Made by a program: the position numbers and the translations under genes | Notes under the pieces: model-generated | The model's database searches: none | Seen by the model: the letters and a program-made list of their open reading frames with translations, nothing else | Told to the model about the DNA's origin: nothing | From: Methylobacillus methanolivorans | GTDB lineage: Bacteria > Pseudomonadota > Gammaproteobacteria > Burkholderiales > Methylophilaceae | Length of the DNA: 64,000 nucleotides | Assembly (NCBI RefSeq): GCF_020531845.1 | Contig: NZ_JAJAVF010000002.1 | Coordinates: 903,543 to 967,542 of the forward strand | Direction: 5' to 3' | Part shown: positions 25,168-34,380 of the stretch, piece by piece | Layout of the letters: every line of letters starts with the position of its first letter | Position numbering within the stretch: the stretch's first letter is position 1

Positions 25168-26087
25168 GAAACAACCGTCAAAGCTGGCTGTGTATGCATG
25201 TACGACAGAAAATCATCAACAAGCAGCTGCCCAATATCTACGCCGGTAGCGCCCTGCAATCCTTTCCAGGCTGGAATGCTGTTGACCTCCAGCACATAAA
25301 GCTTACCGTCACCATCACGAATTACATCCACACCACAATAATCGACATTGACCGCCCTGGCAGCAGCCTCGGCCAATTGTGCCAGCTCACCCTGTGCCTC
25401 AATCGCCTCACAACGTCCACCTTGGGCCACATTATTTACCCAATGGCTACCATGGCGAATCATGGCAGCTACCGCCTGCCCCTTGATCACAAACACGCGA
25501 TGGTCATGCCAGGCCCCTTCGCCGCTATCAATATAGCTCTGTAGATAATAAAGGCCATCTACATACTGCTCCATGGGGATAGGGAATGGAGTTTCATGCG
25601 TAAGCTTGCGTATACCCTGACCCTGCGAGCCGAATAAAGGCTTGAGCACCAATGGGCGCCCTGCCATGGTTTCCCGCAGATAGATTTCCTGGGCCTGGTA
25701 GCGCGACTCGCAGACCCAGGTTTGCGGCGTAGGCACATGGTTTAGGTGTAGCAGAAAACTGGTCATGGCTTTATCAACAGTGCGCTCGACCGCATACCCG
25801 TCGTTATACACCACCACGCCAAGCAACTTGAGTGCATGCAGGATATCCAGCCGCGCAATCACACGCTGCAACGTGCCGCCAGGCACTCCTCGCACAAAGA
25901 CGCCTTTGGGCAACTCACGCTCAAACCCTGGAATCAACACTGGCGGCAAACCATTGCCCACCAGATTCAATGTGCACTCTTTCAGTGAAACAAATACCGC
26001 TTCATATCCACGCGCAGCAAACGCCTCCTTGAGGCGCTTGCCATGCCATCCGGGATCGTCGGTAAAAACCGGAATGCGTTGATTCAC
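25164..26087 (-). CDS. RimK-like ATP-grasp glutamate ligase (MptN-like)
   Basis: 307 residues. The RimK-type ATP-grasp parts are visible: MTSFLLHLNHVPTPQTWV, RPLVLKPLFGSQGQGIRKL (about 142-160), VDYCGVDVIRDGDGKLYVLEVNSIPAWKGLQ (about 247-277). In methanogens MptN adds alpha-glutamate to H4MPT. The dephospho-H4MPT of bacteria lacks that glutamate, whereas methylofuran of a methylotroph carries a polyglutamate chain, so chain building is an alternative role (inference). It starts with GTG and shares a base with the mch stop. Confidence 0.82.
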   Translation of the reverse strand: MNQRIPVFTDDPGWHGKRLKEAFAARGYEAVFVSLKECTLNLVGNGLPPVLIPGFERELPKGVFVRGVPGGTLQRVIARLDILHALKLLGVVVYNDGYAVERTVDKAMTSFLLHLNHVPTPQTWVCESRYQAQEIYLRETMAGRPLVLKPLFGSQGQGIRKLTHETPFPIPMEQYVDGLYYLQSYIDSGEGAWHDHRVFVIKGQAVAAMIRHGSHWVNNVAQGGRCEAIEAQGELAQLAEAAARAVNVDYCGVDVIRDGDGKLYVLEVNSIPAWKGLQGATGVDIGQLLVDDFLSYMHTQPALTVVS

Positions 26088-27070
26088 TATGCACTATAAC
26101 CAAATGACTGATCCAACAAGGCCGCATCCAGCTTACCACCAGTGAAGCTCTTGCCCGACTCAACCGCAGTCACGGTCACTGCAGCAGGACTGAACAACAT
26201 CGGGTCAATCTTGTAGAAGTCCATATTGACGGCCTTGAACACTTCAGCAAAGGGGCGACCATAATCACGGGAAGCGCTGCTTGGCAACTCCTTAGCCAGC
26301 TTGGCCGCCGCTTCATCGCTGCCCTTAACGAAGATATGCGCATGACCACCAAACAGGATCGCATCGTTGGTACGTCCCATGCCGATCAGGAAATCCGGTG
26401 CTGGCGGTGGCAATGGCGCACTCGCCATACCGTCAACCACATTCTCCAATGGGAAATGCAAGGTATGGATTTTGTGCAAGGCAACTTCCAGCACACGCGC
26501 CACAATCTGCACAGTACCAGCGAGGCTACGTGTAGGCGTCAGGATAAAAGTCAGGTTTTCTGCCTTGACACCAGTATCACGCGCCACCTTTTCCACCACT
26601 TCCTGCGGAGGTACCTTGTCGCTTTCCAGCACAAGCACGGCAGCATCAGCACTGTCTTTGTAACCCAGCTCTTTATAAAGCTCTTCACGGCCAGCCAGCG
26701 CACGACCAGGCCCAGAGCCTAAAGAGAAAAACTTCTCATGAGACAGGCTCCAACCAGCATATTGGCTACCCAGGCAAGACAGCACTGGATTATTGGAATG
26801 CACGGATAGTGCCCACGGCCAGTGCGGGAATGTGTTGGAAGATTGCAGATTGACATGACCCAAACCACCCATGCAGATTTCGGCAATCAATCGCCCCGCT
26901 TCCAGACCACCCTCAGCATTGATGCCCGCATCAATGACAGTAGCTCCACTTGGCAATTTCTCTACCAGCAGGCGCAAGGTCTTGGCATTATCGACCAGAT
27001 ATTTAACCAACGGATTGGTAAGCTGATTAACGCTAGGCCAGTAACTGGTATCAATCGCAGCCTCGGACAT
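26087..27070 (-). CDS. mch: Methenyl-tetrahydromethanopterin cyclohydrolase
   Basis: 327 residues, normal for Mch, which hydrolyses methenyl-H4MPT to formyl-H4MPT, the step between MtdB and the Fhc complex. Recognised from [30 protein letters not shown] near the N-terminus, [17 protein letters not shown] (about 116-132) and the [23 protein letters not shown] block (about 226-248). An AGGAGA ribosome site precedes the start. It overlaps the upstream ATP-grasp gene by 20 bases. Confidence 0.96.
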   Translation of the reverse strand: MSEAAIDTSYWPSVNQLTNPLVKYLVDNAKTLRLLVEKLPSGATVIDAGINAEGGLEAGRLIAEICMGGLGHVNLQSSNTFPHWPWALSVHSNNPVLSCLGSQYAGWSLSHEKFFSLGSGPGRALAGREELYKELGYKDSADAAVLVLESDKVPPQEVVEKVARDTGVKAENLTFILTPTRSLAGTVQIVARVLEVALHKIHTLHFPLENVVDGMASAPLPPPAPDFLIGMGRTNDAILFGGHAHIFVKGSDEAAAKLAKELPSSASRDYGRPFAEVFKAVNMDFYKIDPMLFSPAAVTVTAVESGKSFTGGKLDAALLDQSFGYSA

Positions 27071-28193
27071 GAGATTCTCCTAATTTATCTATATCAATGG
27101 TTGTATATGGCTTGAGCATAGCGCTCAATAATGTCATACGTGTTTTTGCAAGCGCTTCTGCCGCATCCACATCACCAGCCTCGGCTTGAACACTACAAAG
27201 CGGCATATCGCGTGCGATCAGGGTATGCGCCAAAGGCTTGTCCACTACCCATTCAGGCCATGGAAAATGCTGCGGAATGCGTATATCGAAAGGAGCGTAG
27301 AATACCAGATTCGCCGCTGCTTGGATTAGCGCTATTGGGTGAGAAATTAAAGGCTTTCCTGATATATGCGCCGCCAGCCATTCTGCTTGCCAGGCAACAG
27401 GATACAAGCCCAGGCTTGCACTCAGGCGCGGATTCACCTCCAACACCCAAAACTGTTCGCCCTGCACCATCACATCCAGACTGTTCAAGCCACGCAAGCC
27501 CAATGTCGCAGATAAATCGCGCGCAGCCTGTATCAGGCCCTGCTTGATGCTATCAGGCAACACTAACGGCCCTGCTAGGCCACCGTAACGATACGGCAGT
27601 TGATTGGTCGGAGATACCACTTGCCTCTGAAAGCCTAGTACAGAGACACCCGACTCGTGAGCCATGAACAGCAACGAAACTGGGACACCATCGACAATTC
27701 GCTGGAAATAGACATCGTCATCACGCACTGATAAATCCACGTGCTGAATATGCATACCACCACAGCCCCCCTGGCGCTTGCATATCCAGCGAGACAAGTC
27801 ATTTGGTGGAATAGCCGAGGGGTCAACACAGGTATCTGGCACAGGGATGTCATATTGACGGCATCGCTGGAAAAAAACAGGGGCGTTTTTGCTAGCAACC
27901 ACAACCTCTGAAGCATTGCCAATCAAATTAACTTGCGAAGCGATTTGCGCAAGTAAGGTAGGCTGAGACTCGAAACCGCTGCCATACAGCAAATCTTGGG
28001 CGCCGAACTCACGCATTGCAGGCAAAAGGCAGTGCAATATTGCATCTGGCACAAAGCCCTGCTTGCCATAATCCAGCACAAGATGCTTGGCACTGGCTTG
28101 CAACGTATTTTCGTCACCAAAAACATCGGCAGCCAGGACTTGATATCCTGCTGCCGACGCTGCAACAACATAAGGGCGGACATTCGCCGCCAC
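27051..28193 (-). CDS. ATP-grasp domain protein of the H4MPT cluster
   Basis: At least 380 residues of a carboxylate-amine-ligase-like ATP-grasp protein: N-terminal Rossmann-like domain ([22 protein letters not shown]), nucleotide-binding [17 protein letters not shown] (about residues 135-151) and metal-binding [18 protein letters not shown] (about 255-272). It is distinct from the other two ATP-grasp genes of the window. Substrate unknown; an amide bond in methylofuran or H4MPT synthesis is expected. The annotated GTG at 28193 cuts into what looks like the first beta strand: in-frame upstream codons read [10 protein letters not shown], so translation may begin up to nine codons earlier on a non-standard codon. 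Confidence 0.8.
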   Translation of the reverse strand: MAANVRPYVVAASAAGYQVLAADVFGDENTLQASAKHLVLDYGKQGFVPDAILHCLLPAMREFGAQDLLYGSGFESQPTLLAQIASQVNLIGNASEVVVASKNAPVFFQRCRQYDIPVPDTCVDPSAIPPNDLSRWICKRQGGCGGMHIQHVDLSVRDDDVYFQRIVDGVPVSLLFMAHESGVSVLGFQRQVVSPTNQLPYRYGGLAGPLVLPDSIKQGLIQAARDLSATLGLRGLNSLDVMVQGEQFWVLEVNPRLSASLGLYPVAWQAEWLAAHISGKPLISHPIALIQAAANLVFYAPFDIRIPQHFPWPEWVVDKPLAHTLIARDMPLCSVQAEAGDVDAAEALAKTRMTLLSAMLKPYTTIDIDKLGESHVRGCD

Positions 28194-28219
28194 GATTGCA
28201 ATTTTATGATTCAGTTGAA

Positions 28220-29131
28220 TTACACGAGCTCTTTACGTGCCAATTCAAAAGCGGTCATGAAGTCGATGTAAACATGGCTTTGACCTTCAAGCATACGCTT
28301 GAACAGGCGTTGTTGCGTTTGGTACTTGATGTTACCAATCGCCAATGCACCTACACCATAAATCTCGGTACCTTCGATCAATACGCCATCAGCCATCACG
28401 CCCACACCTTCAGCACCTGTCGGTGGTACGGCATTCACGTCAGCGACAACTTTTAATGTCTTGGAGCTTTTCATTTGCTCAATAGTCAACACGCGAACAC
28501 CAGCTGCTGCACAGCAAAGCGCGATGTCGGTGCTTGCCAAAATCTGGGTCTTCAGCTCATCGCTGCTACCGTCCACGCAGACAATATTGGTGCCATAACG
28601 CTTGTTGTATGCTGCAGCCTTTTCTTCAACATCTGCCATGGTCTTGTGTGCCACCATCTGCACAGTCGCACCGTATTTGGATGCAATCACGGCAGTACAG
28701 CCACCTACAGGACCGGTAGCACCAAAGACGCTAACCTTACGGCCTTCAAGCGTGCCACCAAAATTCTTAATCAGCAGTTGCTCAACGCGGGCCATCATGG
28801 CAGCAGAAGTAGTGAAAGCGCCGGATGGATCGGCAAACACGGAAATCTCGAATGGAGGCACCATGGACTTCTTGGCTGTTTCCAGCATATCCATGGCCAA
28901 ATCAACATCACGACCACCGATCAGCATGCCAGTACGCCATACGCCGCGAGGACCGCGAGAGAAAATGGCATCTTGTACCAGGCCAGTCACTTCGCTCAAT
29001 TGCACATTGGTATATTGTGCAATGGCATCGTAACCTGCATCGTATGCCATGTTGACATCAAAAGGACTCGCGTTCTTTGATGGCGTAATAAAGTGTAATA
29101 CATAAGGCTTTTCCAATTTGGTCCCTTCCAT
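28220..29131 (-). CDS. mtdB: NAD(P)-dependent methylene-H4MPT dehydrogenase
   Basis: 303 residues. MtdB oxidises methylene-H4MPT to methenyl-H4MPT. The nucleotide-binding motif VFGATGPVGGCTAVIASKYGA lies at about residue 137, and VADVNAVPPTGAEGVGVMADG and YGVGALAIGNIKYQTQQ follow as in Methylobacterium MtdB. The start at 29131 (MEGTKLEKPYVLHF) has a GAGGG site; five more residues are possible from 29146. Distinction from the folate- and NADP-specific MtdA is by overall similarity and the H4MPT context, not by a tested cofactor. Confidence 0.94.
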   Translation of the reverse strand: MEGTKLEKPYVLHFITPSKNASPFDVNMAYDAGYDAIAQYTNVQLSEVTGLVQDAIFSRGPRGVWRTGMLIGGRDVDLAMDMLETAKKSMVPPFEISVFADPSGAFTTSAAMMARVEQLLIKNFGGTLEGRKVSVFGATGPVGGCTAVIASKYGATVQMVAHKTMADVEEKAAAYNKRYGTNIVCVDGSSDELKTQILASTDIALCCAAAGVRVLTIEQMKSSKTLKVVADVNAVPPTGAEGVGVMADGVLIEGTEIYGVGALAIGNIKYQTQQRLFKRMLEGQSHVYIDFMTAFELARKELV

Positions 29132-29210
29132 TTCGCTTGCCCTCATTTAATGCGGTGCTTCACGTTGAATAAATAATGGCAACCGCCATCGTTTCATAAA
29201 ATCTTCAAGA

Positions 29211-30221
29211 CTATTCCACTGAGCAGGTACTGATCTGCGCACCAGAATTAATCCCCTGACACAAGACAAATTCCACTTGTGGAAAATGGGAATATCGGGA
29301 TTCTAGCGCGTCCAGCAGTGCTCGTGCATCTGTTTCATCGGCACAGATAGCAAAACCTGTAGGTCCCCATGAGCTTTGACCTAGGCAATCCACCCCATCG
29401 GCCTCAAGTTGGCCCAGAATCTTTGAAATTGCAGGGCTGGCATAACGCCCCCCCTGCGCTGGTGCAAAATGATCGCCAGTACGCCACTGCAACTCGCGGA
29501 TTGCCTGTCCAAAAGCCGGTAAATCATGCTCCGCCAAAGCTGGCAAAGCCTGCATCAGCAAATGGCGGCACAAGATAGCCGCACTATCGGCAGGGAACTC
29601 TGGCAACCTGCGGAAAGCCTCCAACTCCTCTGCGCCATGCACACCGGTATGGCTACGATCAAACATCAGGATAATGCGCCACTCTGGAGGAAATTCTGAT
29701 CGCGCAATGATAGGAGGCACATCCGTACCCTCGCCACGACCGCCGTCAACAATGACCCCACCTTGCGCAAAAGTCCCTAGCCCTATGCCCGATCTCGCAC
29801 CACGAGATGTCAGCACGGCAATATCTCGCAGACTTAAGCCGAGATTGAATAGCTGATTGATTGCCGAGCCAACGGCTAATGACATTTGTGTACCGGACCC
29901 CAGGCCTGCATGCTCTGGAATGGCAGTTTGAATGCGGATATGAAATCCATGAGAGATATCAAGTGACTGTGCAATCGCCTGAGCAATTTTCAAGCCACGC
30001 TCAGCACTGGGGCCCTCAACAGAAATAGCCTCTGCAGCAAATACCTGCAAGGAAGTGGCAGGTTTGTCCAACGACACACCGATACTACCGAACTTGCGGC
30101 CCAAATTACCGTTGAGATCAAAAAACCCCATATGCAACCGTGCCGTGGTAACAACACTGACGCCCTGCTTATTGATAATAAATTCCTTCAGCTTGCGAGA
30201 AACCGGCACTTGTGATGCCAA
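29211..30221 (-). CDS. mptG: Beta-ribofuranosylaminobenzene 5'-phosphate synthase
   Basis: 336 residues of the GHMP-kinase fold. Beta-RFAP synthase joins pABA and PRPP with loss of CO2, the first committed step to the H4MPT arylamine. The GHMP motif is visible as PEHAGLGSGTQMSLAVGSAINQL (about residues 104-126), with TTARLHMGFFDLNG near the N-terminus and SSWGPTGFAICADE near the C-terminus. It is the first gene of the minus-strand H4MPT operon and diverges from fhcB. Its pABA substrate is provided by the product of pabB at 16.7-18.0 kb. Confidence 0.94.
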   Translation of the reverse strand: MASQVPVSRKLKEFIINKQGVSVVTTARLHMGFFDLNGNLGRKFGSIGVSLDKPATSLQVFAAEAISVEGPSAERGLKIAQAIAQSLDISHGFHIRIQTAIPEHAGLGSGTQMSLAVGSAINQLFNLGLSLRDIAVLTSRGARSGIGLGTFAQGGVIVDGGRGEGTDVPPIIARSEFPPEWRIILMFDRSHTGVHGAEELEAFRRLPEFPADSAAILCRHLLMQALPALAEHDLPAFGQAIRELQWRTGDHFAPAQGGRYASPAISKILGQLEADGVDCLGQSSWGPTGFAICADETDARALLDALESRYSHFPQVEFVLCQGINSGAQISTCSVE

Positions 30222-30478
30222 TAATCCGCCATTGTAGCCCAGCCCGCTTAAGTTTAAAAAGTGCGGACTAAGAATTTCCTGATTTGAAGCACAATGAAAT
30301 CAGCTGTATCTAAAGTAGCTGTTAACGTGCTTTCAAGCTGTTTTCAGGCAGAATCACGGAGTATAATCCCTAAGCCAAGCACAACAGGCTTGTACGATAG
30401 CAATCGGTGTCACCGGTTTGCACCATGCCTGATCAAGGCATGATCCTTGAGGAACTAACCAGTTTTCGGATGGAGAAC
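30222..30478. promoter_or_regulatory. Divergent promoter and leader region between mptG and fhcB
   Basis: 257 bases holding the start signals for both C1 operons. On the plus strand a consensus TATAAT box is at 30362-30367; its -35 region is weak. The expected fhc leader (about 105 bases) contains two overlapping inverted repeats: ATGCCT/AGGCAT (30425-30430 and 30436-30441) and TCAAGG/CCTTGA (30433-30438 and 30445-30450). They cannot form at the same time in RNA. Confidence 0.5.
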
Positions 30479-31774
30479 ATGACGCAATCAACCCATTTTC
30501 CAGCAGCCTCGCTGGAAGCCGTGCCCTATCCTGCCGACGGGCTACTAAGCGACGACCTTCGGCTCAATCGCGATAGCGCAGGCACCCTTTCCCTTGAATC
30601 TCCAGACTGTCCCAAAAGCAAGGCCTTTTTCGAGAGCACCTATGCTGACGCATCACCAACCATCAATGGACAAGCCACGACACTAGAAGCTGCAATCAAG
30701 AAAGCAACTGAACTGTTTCGTGATGCCAAGCATCCGCTGCTAAGCGGCCTTGCCACTGATGTATACGGCATGCGTGCCGTTATGAATCTTGCCGAAAGCA
30801 CAGGCTCGACCATCGATCACATGAATTCCAAGAGTTCCATGAAGAACATCTTGGTGATGCAAAACTCCGGTTGGTATGTCACCACCCTCAGCGAAGTCAA
30901 GAATCGGGTAGATCTATTATTGGTGGTTGGCACCGATATCGTCAGCTATTTCCCACGTTTTTTTGAGCGCATGATCTGGAACAAGGAAGCCATGTTCACC
31001 GAGAATACGGCTGAACGTGACATTGTTTACCTAGGTGGCCGCAACCTGAATACGGTTCCAGGCGTTTCCCCTACGGGTAAACAACCCAATGTTTTGCCCT
31101 GTGACTTGGATAAAGTACCTGAAGTGCTCGCGGCATTGCGCGCCATCGTGGCTGGCAAGCCGCTCAAGGCTGACAACATCGCCGGAGTTTCACGTCAGTC
31201 ACTGGAGAAACTGGCAGAGCGCCTCAAGGCAGCAAAATATAGCGTTGTGGCATGGACAGGTAGCGCACTAGATTTCCCACATGCTGAACTCTCTATCCAG
31301 AATATCGTCGGCATCGTACAGGAGCTGAATAAGACTACCCGTAGCGCAGGCTTGCCACTCAGTGGTAATGATGGCGATGTCACGGCATATAACGTCAGCA
31401 CCTGGATCAGTGGTTATCCTTTCCGCAATTCCTATCGCCGCGGCTATCCCGACTACGATCCATATCATTACGATACCTCCCGCTTATTGGCGGAAGGCGA
31501 AACCGATATCCTGGTCTGGATCAACAGCTTCAATCCCGAGCGCCTGCCGCCCCAGAGCAACGGCCCCACAATTGTCATTGGTCATCCTGGCATGCAATTC
31601 AAGCAGTCCCCGGATGTCTTCATCCCGATCGCGATTCCCGGGCTGGAAGCCAATGGTGCGCAATTCCGCAGCGATAGCTCGGTCACATTGCCGTTGCGCA
31701 AATTGCGCGACACCAGCCTGCCCACACTCGCCGATGTGCTCTCTTCCATAGAGTCTGCACTCAAGGCTGCTTAA
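30479..31774 (+). CDS. fhcB: Formyltransferase/hydrolase complex subunit FhcB
   Basis: 431 residues related to the molybdopterin subunit B of formylmethanofuran dehydrogenase (FmdB/FwdB). Recognisable parts are KHPLLSGLATDVYGMRAVMNLAESTGSTIDHMNS and NSFNPERLPPQSNGPTIVIGHPG. Only two cysteines remain (in SPDCPK and LPCDLD), so the [4Fe-4S] motif and the metal-ligating Cys/SeCys of the dehydrogenase are missing. This agrees with the bacterial Fhc complex being a hydrolase in which FhcB is structural. Start choice is uncertain: ATG at 30479 is preceded by GGATGGAG, an ATG at 30470 and a GTG at 30407 are in frame. Confidence 0.93.
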   Translation: MTQSTHFPAASLEAVPYPADGLLSDDLRLNRDSAGTLSLESPDCPKSKAFFESTYADASPTINGQATTLEAAIKKATELFRDAKHPLLSGLATDVYGMRAVMNLAESTGSTIDHMNSKSSMKNILVMQNSGWYVTTLSEVKNRVDLLLVVGTDIVSYFPRFFERMIWNKEAMFTENTAERDIVYLGGRNLNTVPGVSPTGKQPNVLPCDLDKVPEVLAALRAIVAGKPLKADNIAGVSRQSLEKLAERLKAAKYSVVAWTGSALDFPHAELSIQNIVGIVQELNKTTRSAGLPLSGNDGDVTAYNVSTWISGYPFRNSYRRGYPDYDPYHYDTSRLLAEGETDILVWINSFNPERLPPQSNGPTIVIGHPGMQFKQSPDVFIPIAIPGLEANGAQFRSDSSVTLPLRKLRDTSLPTLADVLSSIESALKAA

Positions 31775-31795
31775 GCAAGTCAAGGAACCAGAAAC

Positions 31796-33472
31796 ATGCT
31801 GATTAAACTGACAGGTGGCCGGGTCTACGATCCAGCCCACCAGATTGACGGCAAAGTCATGGATATTTATGTCCGTGATGGCCGCATCATTGATCGCCCT
31901 CGCGACAATGAATCCATAGACCAAGAATACGACCTGCGCGGCAAGGTTGTCATGGCAGGTGCCATAGACATGCACACCCACATCGGTGGTGGCAAGGTCA
32001 ACATCGCCCGCCTCATGCTGCCTGAAGATCACCGCAGCTCTGCCACTAGTCATAGCGATGCCTGTCGTGCAGGCTGTGGCCATGCCGCTCCTTCCACGCT
32101 GAATACCGGCTATCGCTATGCTGAGATGGGATACACCGCAGGTTTTGAGCCTGCACTCTCCCCGGTCAACGCTCGCCAATCCCACCTGGAGATGTGCGAC
32201 ATCCCCATCCTGGACCGTGGTGGTTATGCCATGCTGGGTAGCGATGACTACTTCTTGCGTATGCTGGCCGCCAAGAAAGACCAGAATGCCATCAATGACT
32301 ACGTTGCGTGGATATTGCATGCAACCCAAGCCATCGGCATTAAAGTGGTTAACCCTGGTGGCATCAATGCCTTCAAGTTTAACCAGCGCGCATTGAACCT
32401 AGACGAACAGAATGTGCATTACCAGGTGACACCACGCGAGGTGCTGCAATCCCTGACTCGCGCAGTGTATGAACTCGGCATTGCCCACCCGCTGCATGTG
32501 CACGGCAACAATCTGGGCGTACCAGGCAATGTTGACACCACACTCAAGACCATGGGCGCAGTGGAAGGCTACCCGGTTCACCTCACGCATATCCAGTTTC
32601 ACAGCTACGGCACCGAGGGCGACCGCAAGTTCTCTTCTGGAGCAGCAGCGATTGCAGAAGCACTCAATAAGCACAAGAATGTTTCTGCCGACGTAGGCCA
32701 GATTTTGTTCGGCCAAACCGTCACCGCTTCTGGCGATAATATGCGTCAATACGCCAATTCCGGCCACGCGTCGCCCAACAAATCAGTGCTGATGGATATT
32801 GAGTGTGACTCCGGATGCGGCGTCGTGCCATTCAAGTACAAAGACAAGAATTTCGTCAATGCGCTGCAATGGGCGATTGGCCTGGAAATCTTCTTATTGA
32901 CTGAAGACCCATGGCGCATCTTCCTCACCACCGATCACCCGAATGGCGCACCGTTCACCAGCTACCCGCACCTGATCCGCTTGCTGATGGATAAGAGCTT
33001 CCGCAACGACATGTTCACCAAGCTCAACCTGGATGCCCAGGCCATGAGCACGCTGACGTCTATCGAGCGCGAATACAGCCTCTACGAGATCGCCATCATG
33101 ACACGTGCTGGTGCAGCCAAGCTGGTCGGCCTGCATGACCGTGGACATCTCGGCGTTGGAGGTGCTGCTGACATCACCGTATATACCGACAATCCAGACC
33201 GTGAAGCGATGTTTGCCAAACCTGATTATGTATTCAAGGACGGCGAGCTGGTAGTCAGGGACGGCCAAGTGGTCAAGGTAACCTGGGGCAGCACGCATAC
33301 AGTCAAGCCTGACTTTGACCGCAGCATAGAGAAGGATCTCAAGCAATATTTCGACCGCTATCACACCATGAACATGGAAAATTACAAGGTCAACGCCGCC
33401 GAGCTTGAAGACGGTGGTCGTGGCAAGGTCATTGTTCAGGAAGCCAAGGGTCGCAGGGAGAAAACAGCATAA
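31796..33472 (+). CDS. fhcA: Formyltransferase/hydrolase complex subunit FhcA
   Basis: 558-residue metal-dependent amidohydrolase that releases formate from formyl-methylofuran. The metal-binding AIDMHTHIGGGKVNIAR (His60 and His62) opens the TIM barrel, followed by HPLHVHGNNLG, VHLTHIQFHSYG and FLTTDHPNGAPFTSYP, which carry further His and Asp ligands. In the complex it works with FhcB, FhcD and FhcC. It follows fhcB by 21 bases with a ribosome site AAGGAA and ends in a TAATG overlap with fhcD. Confidence 0.96.
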   Translation: MLIKLTGGRVYDPAHQIDGKVMDIYVRDGRIIDRPRDNESIDQEYDLRGKVVMAGAIDMHTHIGGGKVNIARLMLPEDHRSSATSHSDACRAGCGHAAPSTLNTGYRYAEMGYTAGFEPALSPVNARQSHLEMCDIPILDRGGYAMLGSDDYFLRMLAAKKDQNAINDYVAWILHATQAIGIKVVNPGGINAFKFNQRALNLDEQNVHYQVTPREVLQSLTRAVYELGIAHPLHVHGNNLGVPGNVDTTLKTMGAVEGYPVHLTHIQFHSYGTEGDRKFSSGAAAIAEALNKHKNVSADVGQILFGQTVTASGDNMRQYANSGHASPNKSVLMDIECDSGCGVVPFKYKDKNFVNALQWAIGLEIFLLTEDPWRIFLTTDHPNGAPFTSYPHLIRLLMDKSFRNDMFTKLNLDAQAMSTLTSIEREYSLYEIAIMTRAGAAKLVGLHDRGHLGVGGAADITVYTDNPDREAMFAKPDYVFKDGELVVRDGQVVKVTWGSTHTVKPDFDRSIEKDLKQYFDRYHTMNMENYKVNAAELEDGGRGKVIVQEAKGRREKTA

Positions 33473-34380
33473 TGATTATTAACGGCGTCACCATAGACGA
33501 CACCTTTGCCGAAGCCTTTGGCATGCGCGGCACCCGTGTCATCATCACCGCGCAGAACCTGCGCTGGGCCTACAACGCTGCACGCGCCATGACCGGCTTT
33601 GCCACTTCGGTGATTGCCTGCGGCGTAGAAGCTGGCATTGAACGTGAGCTCACCGAGGATGAAACTCCGGATGGCCGCCCTGGCGTATCCATCCTCATGT
33701 TTGCCATGAGCAGCGCAGTGTTGATCAAGCAACTGGAAACCCGCATGGGGCAATGCGTATTAACTTGCCCTACTGCTGCGGCATTCTCCGGCATCAATGA
33801 TGGCTACGAGGAAATCACCAAAATCAACCTCGGCAAGAACCTGCGTTTCTTTGGTGATGGATTCCAGATATCCAAGCAGTTCAACGGCAAGCGCTACTGG
33901 CGCGTGCCGGTGATGGACGGCGAATTCCTCACTGAAGAAAGCACGGGCATGATCCGTTCCGTGGGCGGCGGCAACTTCCTGATCCTCGCAGAATCTCAAC
34001 CACAAGCCCTGGCAGCCTGCGAAGCCGCCATCGACGCGATGAGCAAGGTGCCCAATGTCATCATGCCATTCCCCGGTGGCGTTGTGCGCTCCGGCTCTAA
34101 GGTCGGCTCCAAGTACAAGGCATTGATCGCGTCGACCAACGATGCGTTCTGCCCCACACTCAAGGGCATCACTAAAACCGAGCTTTCGCCCGAGATTGAA
34201 TCCGTGATGGAAATCGTCATTGATGGCCTCACCGACCCCGATATCCGCGTTGCTATGCGCGCAGGCATTGCAGCAGCCTGCGAACTCGGTGCCAAGAACG
34301 GCATCAAGCGTATTTCCGCAGGCAACTATGGTGGAAAACTCGGTCCTTATCACTTCAAGCTAAGGGAGATCATGGCATGA
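33472..34380 (+). CDS. fhcD: Formylmethanofuran:H4MPT formyltransferase FhcD
   Basis: 302 residues of the Ftr family. It moves the formyl group from formyl-H4MPT to methylofuran, which FhcA then hydrolyses. Characteristic segments are MIINGVTIDDTFAEAFGMRGTRVIIT at the N-terminus, QCVLTCPTAAAFSGI (about 85-100) and MPFPGGVVRSGSKVGSKYKALIASTNDAFCPTLKG (about 198-230). Start and stop overlap the neighbouring genes (TAATG, ATGA), indicating translational coupling and balanced subunit synthesis. Confidence 0.96.
   Translation: MIINGVTIDDTFAEAFGMRGTRVIITAQNLRWAYNAARAMTGFATSVIACGVEAGIERELTEDETPDGRPGVSILMFAMSSAVLIKQLETRMGQCVLTCPTAAAFSGINDGYEEITKINLGKNLRFFGDGFQISKQFNGKRYWRVPVMDGEFLTEESTGMIRSVGGGNFLILAESQPQALAACEAAIDAMSKVPNVIMPFPGGVVRSGSKVGSKYKALIASTNDAFCPTLKGITKTELSPEIESVMEIVIDGLTDPDIRVAMRAGIAAACELGAKNGIKRISAGNYGGKLGPYHFKLREIMA

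Noticed and set aside
30407..30478. Longer FhcB starting at GTG 30407
   Set aside because: The extra residues MSPVCTMPDQGM have no counterpart in FhcB proteins as I know them and overlap the inverted repeats of the leader; the MTQST start or nearby is more natural.
30479..31774. A functional tungsten/molybdenum formylmethanofuran dehydrogenase subunit
   Set aside because: Only two cysteines are present and the metal- and cluster-binding motifs are missing, so redox activity is not expected.
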